From contig NZ_WHYR01000002.1 of the NCBI RefSeq assembly GCF_009428905.1, positions 1 through 64,000 on the forward strand: a stretch of DNA of 64,000 nucleotides. Reading direction: 5' to 3'. A model generated the notes under the pieces. The model saw nothing but the letters and a program-made list of their open reading frames with translations, was not told where the DNA came from and did no database searches. The stretch comes from Desulfofundulus thermobenzoicus (GTDB lineage: Bacteria; Bacillota; Desulfotomaculia; Desulfotomaculales; Desulfovirgulaceae). Both the position numbers and the translations under genes were made by a program. This document shows, piece after piece, positions 57,512 through 64,000 of this stretch (position 1 is the first letter of the stretch; each line of letters begins with the position of its first letter).

Positions 57512-58879
57512 ATGACAGGGGAAAAAACGGTTGGCGAGGGGATTACTCCGATCATTTTGGACAGTATCAGCGATGGAGTTTTCACTGTTGATCCCGGCTG
57601 GCGGATCACCTTTTTTAACCGGGCCGCCGAAGAAATCACCGGAGTGACCCGGGAAGAGGCCGTAGGGCGTTTTTGCTGGGAGGTCTTCCGGTCGAGTATT
57701 TGTGAGCGGGAATGTGCATTGAAACAAACTTTAAAAACCGGCAATCCGGTGGTAAACAAAGCCGTTTATATTGTAAACGCCGACGGCAGAAGGTTGCCCA
57801 TCAGTATCAGCACCGGTGTCTTAAGGGACAGGCACGGGAAGATGCTCGGCGGGGTGGAAACCTTCCGCGATCTTTCCCAGGTGGAGGAATTGCGCAAGGA
57901 GCTGTATGGCCGGCATACATTTATGGATATTATCAGCAGGAACCGCCGTATGCAGCAAATATTTACCATTTTGCCGGATATAGCCCGGAGTAACAGCACC
58001 GTATTAATCCAGGGGCCTACCGGTTCGGGCAAGGAGCTTTTAGCCCGGGCCATTCATAATTTAAGCCCCCGCCGGGAAAAGCCACTGGTAGCGGTAAACT
58101 GTGCCGCTCTGCCGGACACTTTGCTGGAATCGGAACTGTTTGGTTATGAGGCGGGAGCCTTTACCGATGCCCGGAAAAGCAAACCCGGGCGCTTTGCCCT
58201 GGCCCGGGGAGGTACCATTTTCCTGGATGAAATTGGCGATATTTCCCCTGCCCTGCAGGTTAAACTACTGCGCGTTTTACAGGAAAAGGAGTTTGAGCCG
58301 CTGGGTGCGGTCTGTCCGGTCAAAGCCGATGTTCGGGTGGTGGCAGCCACCAACAGGGATCTGGCTGCCATGGTGGCCGAAGGCGGCTTCCGCCAGGACC
58401 TGTATTACCGGATCAATGTGTTTAGCATTACCCTGCCTTCCCTGGCCGAGCGCAGGGAAGACATCCCCCTGCTGGTGGAGCATTTTATTCAGAAATTGAG
58501 CCTGTTGCAGGGAAAAGTTATAGAAGGGATTTCTCCGGAAGCCATGGCCCTGATAATGGGTCATGATTTTCCCGGCAACATACGTGAACTGCAAAACGTT
58601 ATTGAACATGCCTTCATCCTGTGCCGGGGGGGGCTTATACTGCCGGAACACCTGCCTGCTTATTTACAGAACGGGAATGAAGAAAAGGGCCGGCCTGCGG
58701 GAGGATTGACCATGGCGGAAATGGAGGAGCGTGTGCTCCGGGAAGCGCTGGTGCGTCACAAGGGTAACCGTACCAGGGCGGCCAGGGAATTGGGTATCAA
58801 TAAGACCACTCTCTGGCGGAAAATGAAACGCTATGGCATTAAATTTCCTGATGATAATCACGGACAAACAGTCGGCTAA
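57512..58879 (+). CDS. PAS-domain sigma54-dependent activator (GAFTDA variant)
   Basis: A 455-aa enhancer-binding protein. Residues about 12-120 are a PAS domain with three Cys (C55, C64, C68) that might hold a cofactor or sense redox. The AAA+ domain has GPTGSGKE (168-175), TIFLDE (235-240) and a sigma54-contact loop GAFTDA (215-220) in place of the usual GAFTGA. A C-terminal Fis-type HTH ends ELGINKTTLWRKMKRYGI. ATG 57512 follows AAGGTGG. Three dyads and a -24/-12 promoter lie just downstream, so it likely activates the NifX-like/DUF5320 genes. Confidence 0.92.
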   Translation: MTGEKTVGEGITPIILDSISDGVFTVDPGWRITFFNRAAEEITGVTREEAVGRFCWEVFRSSICERECALKQTLKTGNPVVNKAVYIVNADGRRLPISISTGVLRDRHGKMLGGVETFRDLSQVEELRKELYGRHTFMDIISRNRRMQQIFTILPDIARSNSTVLIQGPTGSGKELLARAIHNLSPRREKPLVAVNCAALPDTLLESELFGYEAGAFTDARKSKPGRFALARGGTIFLDEIGDISPALQVKLLRVLQEKEFEPLGAVCPVKADVRVVAATNRDLAAMVAEGGFRQDLYYRINVFSITLPSLAERREDIPLLVEHFIQKLSLLQGKVIEGISPEAMALIMGHDFPGNIRELQNVIEHAFILCRGGLILPEHLPAYLQNGNEEKGRPAGGLTMAEMEERVLREALVRHKGNRTRAARELGINKTTLWRKMKRYGIKFPDDNHGQTVG

Positions 58880-58964
58880 CCGGGAGGTGCGTAGCCGGCG
58901 ATGGTGCTGTTGCCGGCCTTTGGCCGGGCCGTTTGGAACGCTGTGGAACTGCCGTTAACCATGA

Positions 58965-59046
58965 TTGCATTTTGCAGCGGCTGCCTGCCGGTATGATTGC
59001 ATAGTGCAACACACGGGAAGAGGCATTTTGGGTTTGCCCAATGCAA
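58965..59046 (+). promoter_or_regulatory. Three upstream activator sites
   Basis: Dyads of the form TTGCA-N3-TGCAA at 58965-58977 (TTGCA/TGCAG), 58997-59009 (perfect) and 59034-59046 (TTGCC/TGCAA), about 32 and 37 bp apart. They lie between the activator gene and the -24/-12 promoter, the expected place for enhancer sites of the activator. Confidence 0.72.
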
Positions 59047-59095
59047 AAGTCAAATAACTCCCCGATGACGTCCTGTTTGGTTGAGTAAATCTTCG

Positions 59096-59113
59096 CTGGC
59101 ATATTTATTGCAT
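59096..59113 (+). promoter_or_regulatory. Sigma54 (-24/-12) promoter
   Basis: CTGGCAT-ATTTA-TTGCAT has GG (59098-59099) and GC (59110-59111) exactly 10 bases apart, as the sigma54 consensus requires. It lies about 60 bp upstream of the NifX-like gene. Confidence 0.8.
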
Positions 59114-59170
59114 AAGTGTTTATCGCCCGGGTGATAGAATGGGCGGAAACATTAAATGGGGTGTATAGCG

Positions 59171-59536
59171 GTGAAAGTGGCCATTGCCAAATGGGAGAAC
59201 TCCATTTCTCCCCTGTTTGATGTGAGCCGGGAACTGCTGGTGGCCGAGGTGGAAAGGGGACAGGCAATCACCCGCCGGCTGGTACGGTTCGTTGAAGGGG
59301 ATTGGTTCTCCCGGATCGAGCAGGTGGTCAATCAGGGCGTGGAAACGCTTATCTGCGGCGGGATAAGCGATTTTTACTACCGCCACCTGCTGGCCCGGGG
59401 TATACGGGTAATTCCCTGGGTAACGGGCGAAGTGGAAGAGGTACTGCAGGCTTTTGGGCAAAATGAACTATCCGGCAAAAAGTTCGCCATGCCCGGCTCC
59501 GGCCGGTGGCGGCGGCGTTGCCGGGGGGGCTGGTGA
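59171..59536 (+). CDS. NifX/NifB-family iron-molybdenum cofactor-binding domain protein
   Basis: A 121-aa protein of the dinitrogenase iron-molybdenum cofactor family: MKVAIAKWENSISPLFDVSR, then VETLICGGISDFYYRHLLAR and a GIRVIPWVTGEVEEVLQAF end. These small proteins bind metal clusters but are widespread outside nitrogen fixation. GTG 59171 is chosen over ATG 59156 because it gives the normal N-terminus. A basic tail (GRWRRRCRGGW) is unusual. It is transcribed from the sigma54 promoter with the DUF5320 genes. Confidence 0.85.
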   Translation: MKVAIAKWENSISPLFDVSRELLVAEVERGQAITRRLVRFVEGDWFSRIEQVVNQGVETLICGGISDFYYRHLLARGIRVIPWVTGEVEEVLQAFGQNELSGKKFAMPGSGRWRRRCRGGW

Positions 59537-59551
59537 AGGAGGTGAAGTCAT

Positions 59552-59758
59552 ATGCCTGGTTTTAACGGTACCGGTCCCCGGGGAGGCGGTCCCATGACCG
59601 GCCATGGACAGGGTTACTGCATCGTTCCTTTGACCCCGGGCAACCCCCAACCGGGAACTGCCGGAGCAGCCCAGGGGGTACGCCGGGGCAGGAACGCCTG
59701 TCGGAGGGGTCCGGGAGGATGGGGAAAGAAAAATTGTTTCCGGAGCCAAAATCCGTAA
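59552..59758 (+). CDS. DUF5320-family small protein
   Basis: A 68-aa Gly/Pro/Arg-rich protein: MPGFNGTGPRGGGPMTGHGQ is the DUF5320 signature opening, followed by GYC. It lies 15 bp after the NifX-like gene with GAAGGAGGTG upstream, so it is co-expressed. Family members often sit next to NifX-like and metal-permease genes. Function unknown. Confidence 0.75.
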   Translation: MPGFNGTGPRGGGPMTGHGQGYCIVPLTPGNPQPGTAGAAQGVRRGRNACRRGPGGWGKKNCFRSQNP

Positions 59759-59762
59759 ACCC

Positions 59763-59864
59763 ATGTGTGGCAACTATTGTCAGGGATTATCCTGGGAGAA
59801 TCTCTGTTTTCCCAGCTGCCCTGGGAAAATCTATCTTCAAGGTAGCTTAAAGATCACTGAGTGA
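59763..59864 (+). CDS. Possible Cys-rich short peptide
   Basis: A 33-codon frame: MCGNYCQGLSWENLCFPSCP, then GKIYLQGSLKITE. Four Cys. No ribosome site is visible. It sits between two DUF5320 genes and might be a metal-binding microprotein or a chance frame. Confidence 0.25.
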   Translation: MCGNYCQGLSWENLCFPSCPGKIYLQGSLKITE

Positions 59865-59908
59865 TCACTGACGAATACTTTTAAAAAAATCGAGGAGGTT
59901 GATCAAAC

Positions 59909-60265
59909 ATGCGCGGAGATGGAACCGGTCCCTGGGGTATGGGACCGCTGACCGGCAGGGGAATGGGGTACTGCGCCGGATTTAATATGCCCGGCTATGC
60001 CAATCCGGGAGGATGGTGGCGGCCGCGCTGGGGTGGAGCCCGGGGTATGGGCCGCAGGGGTCGCTTTGGAGGCCGGGGCTGGTGGTGGGGTGGCGCCTAT
60101 ACTCCGGCGGTGTATCAGCCTTATCCTCCGGCCAATCCCGACCCGCAAAGGGAAAAGGGCCTGCTGGAAAGTCAAATTTCTCACCTGGAAAGTATGCTGG
60201 CCGGGTTAAAACAGCGTCTGACGCAGATCCAGGGCGAACAAAAGGGTCAAAAGGAACAGGATTAG
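59909..60265 (+). CDS. DUF5320-family protein with coiled-coil tail
   Basis: A 118-aa protein: MRGDGTGPWGMGPLTGRGMG then YC, the family opening, a Gly/Arg/Trp-rich middle (RRGRFGGRGWWWGGAY) and a C-terminal helix LLESQISHLESMLAGLKQRL for coiled-coil assembly. GAGGAGGTTG precedes ATG 59909. It closes the sigma54-driven group. Structural role around metal-cluster proteins is a guess. Confidence 0.75.
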   Translation: MRGDGTGPWGMGPLTGRGMGYCAGFNMPGYANPGGWWRPRWGGARGMGRRGRFGGRGWWWGGAYTPAVYQPYPPANPDPQREKGLLESQISHLESMLAGLKQRLTQIQGEQKGQKEQD

Positions 60266-60273
60266 TTTTACTG

Positions 60274-60306
60274 TGCCGGTGGTTTAAAACCGCCGGCTGT
60301 TTTTTC
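60274..60306 (+). terminator. Terminator of the DUF5320 unit
   Basis: GCCGG-T-GGTTT / AAACC-G-CCGGC followed by TGTTTTTT, directly after the gene. Confidence 0.88.
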
Positions 60307-60537
60307 CCTTGCGCCCCGGCAGTCTTTTTCCGGAGCAACGCTGTTTCGGGGCGCCGGATGGCGGGGGAGGGAAGGATTTTTACCTCCTCCGTTGTTGAAT
60401 ATAGGCATTACCGCATAAAATCATGACCGTATACCCGGCCGCCGGGCCGGGATTATTTATTATCCGGCAGGATTTTTGTTTTATCCGTTGAAATGTCAAG
60501 TCATTTAAAGAAACCGCTCGGGAGGTGGGTAGTCTTC

Positions 60538-60576
60538 ATGGCTGTTTTTAGCCATGAAGAACTTAACCATGGATGA
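60538..60576 (+). promoter_or_regulatory. Leader hairpin and short ORF before the MFS gene
   Basis: CATGGCT-GTTTTT-AGCCATG forms a perfect 7-bp hairpin holding an ATG at 60538. That ATG opens a 12-codon frame (MAVFSHEELNHG) ending at 60576, out of frame with the exporter start at 60554. The only good ribosome site, GGGAGGTGGG, serves both. Possible translational control. This is inference. Confidence 0.35.
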
Positions 60577-61957
60577 TGCACGGGAATTAAAAAAGTATGC
60601 TCTGCTGGTGGCCACCGTGTCCGCCTTCCTGACTCCCTTCATGGGCAGTGCCATAAACCTGGCCGTACCGGCCATCGGCCGGGAGTTTCAACTGGAAGCA
60701 GTAATGCTCAACTGGATCGTCACTTCCTTCCTGGTGGCTTCGGCCGTGTTTTTGCTGCCCTTCGGCCGGGCGGCGGACCTCTACGGGCGCAAGAAGGTTT
60801 TTCTGGCCGGGATGATTATTTATGCTGCATTCTCCCTGCTCAGCGGCCTGGCCACTTCCGGGAAAGCCCTGCTTCTTTTCCGGGTATTCAACGGCATCGG
60901 GGGCGCCATGGTTTTCGGCACCGGCGTGGCCATCCTGACCAGCGTTTACCCTCCCGCGGAGCGGGGACGGGTGCTGGGCCTGAATGCGGCCGCCGTTTAC
61001 ACGGGCCTCTCCCTGGGGCCGGTGGTGGGCGGCTTTCTGACCCACCAGTTGGGATGGCGGTACATTTTCTACTTAAATGTCTTGCTGGCTTTAATCGTGG
61101 TTTTCATTACCTTTAATAAACTGCAGGGGGAATGGCGGGAAGCCCGGGGTGAAGGTTTCGACGGGGCGGGGGCGGTGCTGTACAGCCTGGGCATGACTGC
61201 TTTCATGGTGGGCATGGCCGCGGTGAACACCCTGCCCCGGGCTCCGTGGATTTTGCTGCTGGGATTGCTGTTGCTGGCCTGGTTTGTGCGGCAGGAGATA
61301 CGTCACCGTTATCCCCTGCTGAACATTAACCTGTTCCGCAATGTGGTTTTTGCCTTCTCCAACCTGGCGGCATTGATCAACTACAGTTCCACCTATGCCG
61401 TGGGTTTTTTGCTCTCCCTGTACCTGCAGGTGGTGAAGGGGCTGGATGCCCAGGCGGCCGGCTTTATCCTCCTGTCCCAGCCGGTGTTGATGGCCCTGCT
61501 GTCTCCCCGGGCCGGCCGCCTTTCCGACCGGGTGGAGCCCCGTATCCTGGCCTCCCTGGGCATGGGTTTGACCTTTCTGGGGCTTTGCCTGTTGATCTTT
61601 CTCCACCAGGACACTCCCCTGTGGGTGGCGGTGGGGGACCTGGTGCTGCTGGGCATTGGCTTTGCCCTTTTTTCCTCGCCCAATACCAATGCCGTCATGA
61701 GCGCCGTGGAAAAACGTTATTACGGTGTGGCTTCGGCCACCCTGGGCACCATGCGCCTGGTGGGTCAGGCCCTGAGCATGGCCCTGGTCACCCTGTTTTT
61801 TTCCTTTTTTCTGAAGGGGATGACCATTACCGCCGCTGCAAGCCCGCTGCTGCTCAAGAGCATGCGCATTTCCTTTATTGTCTTCGCCCTTTTATGTGCC
61901 GGCGGTGTGTTTGCTTCCCTGGCCCGGGGAAAGGTGCGGAAAGGGGAAACGGCCTGA
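60554..61957 (+). CDS. MFS drug exporter (DHA2/EmrB-QacA type)
   Basis: A 467-aa exporter with 12-14 helices. Motifs: VSAFLTPFMGSAINLAVPAI in helix 1, LPFGRAADLYGRKKVFLAGM (motif A) after helix 2, and GLSLGPVVGGFLTHQLGWRY (motif C, typical of antiporters). Likely proton-driven efflux of drugs or metabolites. ATG 60554 lacks its own strong ribosome site; see the leader entry. Regulator unknown; no TetR or MarR gene is adjacent. Confidence 0.88.
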   Translation: MKNLTMDDARELKKYALLVATVSAFLTPFMGSAINLAVPAIGREFQLEAVMLNWIVTSFLVASAVFLLPFGRAADLYGRKKVFLAGMIIYAAFSLLSGLATSGKALLLFRVFNGIGGAMVFGTGVAILTSVYPPAERGRVLGLNAAAVYTGLSLGPVVGGFLTHQLGWRYIFYLNVLLALIVVFITFNKLQGEWREARGEGFDGAGAVLYSLGMTAFMVGMAAVNTLPRAPWILLLGLLLLAWFVRQEIRHRYPLLNINLFRNVVFAFSNLAALINYSSTYAVGFLLSLYLQVVKGLDAQAAGFILLSQPVLMALLSPRAGRLSDRVEPRILASLGMGLTFLGLCLLIFLHQDTPLWVAVGDLVLLGIGFALFSSPNTNAVMSAVEKRYYGVASATLGTMRLVGQALSMALVTLFFSFFLKGMTITAAASPLLLKSMRISFIVFALLCAGGVFASLARGKVRKGETA

Positions 61958-62021
61958 TTTTGTGTCTTTCCGCCTTTTAACCCGATGGTATGAAGCTCCG
62001 GTTTCCCACAGGGCGGCGAGT

Positions 62022-63031
<1,010 letters not shown>

Positions 63032-63081
63032 GTCGTTTGCCTCCTTCGAAGAATAATGATTATTAAAGAGTGAATATTCTA

Positions 63082-63171
63082 TCAACTGTTCGGTTGTTCC
63101 TGCCTCCATGGCGAGAATAAAATGGCTGCTGCAGATTATAACCGTCAAATGGTTGCAAAGAATCTTTCACG
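63082..63171 (-). pseudogene. Thioesterase start fragment
   Basis: GTG 63171 opens VKDSLQPF, as in the thioesterase at 42282, but the text then departs and stops after 29 codons. A ribosome site AAAGGAGATG precedes it. It is the copied 5' end of the thioesterase gene. Confidence 0.65.
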
Positions 63172-63290
63172 CCGCTTCATCTCCTTTCACTGGAGGGATA
63201 TAGTTGGTTATAATTTAACATACAGTTAGATGCCAAACAAATTAATTATCAAAATGCCGATTGTTAATTAGACACAATAATATCTAATTG
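63152..63290 (-). repeat. Thioesterase 5' end and promoter, copy 2
   Basis: Starts identically for 24 bp with 42263-42286 and shares the promoter core ATTGTTAATTAGA (63260-63272), diverging between. It precedes the DUF169 gene on the same strand and so probably places it under the same regulator as the thioesterase. Confidence 0.72.
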
Positions 63291-63324
63291 ATAAAATAAA
63301 AACTTACCTTACGTGTGGAGGGTT

Positions 63325-64000
63325 TTAATTTCTCAAACTTTTTCCTTGCAATGTTTCTCTTAGCTGGGCCACCACACCGGCGGTGGTAAGCAAAAGTAGG
63401 ATAGAGTAGGTGAGCAGGACTGCCGGCAACCCCCACCGCTGGGCCAGAAAGGTGCCCATCAGGGGTCCGCCCACCAGTCCCAGGGAATAGGCGGAGTTAA
63501 AGAGGCCAAAGGCGGTGCCGTAGGGGCCGTTGGCAGGATTTTCACCGTCTGCTGCATAAACGGTGGAGGCGCACCTCTTCCGGTTTTTATCGTCTGCCAC
63601 AGGGCGGGTAATTCCTGTCCCGGTCTGCCGCGCATCGGGCACAGCGGGGTTTGCATCGCCTGCTGCAGGGCTGATATCCAGTTGTCCCCCTTCTTTCAGA
63701 TGGCCACACCCGTTAATGGTACTTTTGACTGCCGCCGGCTGCCCGTTCTGCTCCACCGATTCGGCCAGCATGGGCAGGGCCGGCGTGGAGTAGGCGCCGG
63801 TGGTTGCACCCAGGAGGATCATAACTGCCGTTTCCATTTTTACATCCGGCGCCAGGGCCAGCCAGGGGATGGTGGCCGCCGTGCTGACCAGGCCGCCCAC
63901 CAGCAGGGGTTTTCTTCCCAGGCGGTCGGAGATGGTGCCGAAGAGGGGCTGGAAAAGGGCGTAGGATAGGCTGAAGGCGGCGAAAAGCAACCCCACGCCG
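63325..64000 (-). CDS. MFS transporter, partial (5' end outside window)
   Basis: The last 225 or so residues of a major facilitator: GTISDRLGRKPLLVGGLVST (motif A), then GATTGAYSTPALPMLAESVE and GTAFGLFNSAYSLGLVGGPL. A soluble loop of about 70 residues between these (GGQLDISPAAGDANPAVPDA and beyond) is much longer than usual. Its N-terminal helices lie to the right of the window. Substrate unknown. Confidence 0.8.
   Translation of the reverse strand, partial: GVGLLFAAFSLSYALFQPLFGTISDRLGRKPLLVGGLVSTAATIPWLALAPDVKMETAVMILLGATTGAYSTPALPMLAESVEQNGQPAAVKSTINGCGHLKEGGQLDISPAAGDANPAVPDARQTGTGITRPVADDKNRKRCASTVYAADGENPANGPYGTAFGLFNSAYSLGLVGGPLMGTFLAQRWGLPAVLLTYSILLLLTTAGVVAQLRETLQGKSLRN

Noticed and set aside
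59763-59864. Cys-rich 33-codon peptide as a certain gene
   Set aside because: Listed only with low confidence: no ribosome site and short length.

Overview
The window is GC-rich bacterial chromosome, probably from an anaerobic, sulfate-reducing or related Gram-positive of the Desulfotomaculum/Peptococcaceae kind. This is inferred from gene content: a complete HdrA-HdrC-HdrB set, an FprA flavodiiron protein beside a flavin reductase-rubredoxin fusion, several ferredoxins, a NifX-like/DUF5320 group, Firmicute-type Shine-Dalgarno sequences, and many TTG/GTG starts. No 16S rRNA gene or tRNA gene was seen, so the taxonomy is an inference.

Layout. 1-0.2 kb: end of an IS21-family element. 0.5-5.1 kb: CCA-adding enzyme, a HEPN/MNT toxin-antitoxin pair, smpB and the tmRNA gene ssrA. 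The 3' end of ssrA is repeated 0.77 kb downstream, the signature of integration into ssrA. 5.1-8.1 kb: phage-like remnants and a compact group of a DUF6884/YaaA-like protein, a GIY-YIG-like protein and two unknown proteins. 8.5-24.8 kb: a 15-kb accessory island bounded by two 435-bp direct copies of the end of a thermonuclease gene. Inside are a DUF4268 nuclease, a 1694-aa DEAD/DEAH helicase with DUF1998 and a C-terminal nuclease-like domain, a SNF2 helicase, a 1326-aa Eco57I-type DNA methyltransferase, a transposase remnant and an AT-rich orphan gene. This resembles DISARM anti-phage systems but with a different gene make-up.

25-42 kb: mostly household and redox genes. These are a DUF4127 protein, a TerC-like protein, an iron-sulfur flavoprotein, a hydrolase, a glycosyltransferase, ferredoxins, HdrABC, a 2-hydroxyacid dehydrogenase, flavodiiron protein, rubredoxin fusion and a thioesterase with a divergent LysR regulator.

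43-56.5 kb: a metal(loid)-handling region. It has three DUF318/ArsP-type permeases, two half-size permeases, an ACR3 arsenite exporter, a TDT/SLAC1-type transporter, two PadR regulators, a CPKC thioredoxin-like protein, a DGC-domain protein, DUF2703 and several Cys/His-rich small proteins. It is littered with deletion scars: an ArsR fragment joined to an arsenic-permease fragment, Rpn fragments and short direct repeats. AT-rich operators with the same dyad lie in two permease promoters.

56.5-60.3 kb: FmdB and IscU/NifU-like proteins diverge from a PAS-sigma54 activator across a 44-bp palindrome. The activator is followed by three dyad sites and a good -24/-12 promoter in front of a NifX-like gene and two DUF5320 genes. 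60.5-64 kb: an MFS exporter, a 3' remnant of a BKACE gene, a DUF169 gene, a copied thioesterase promoter and a second MFS gene cut by the window edge.
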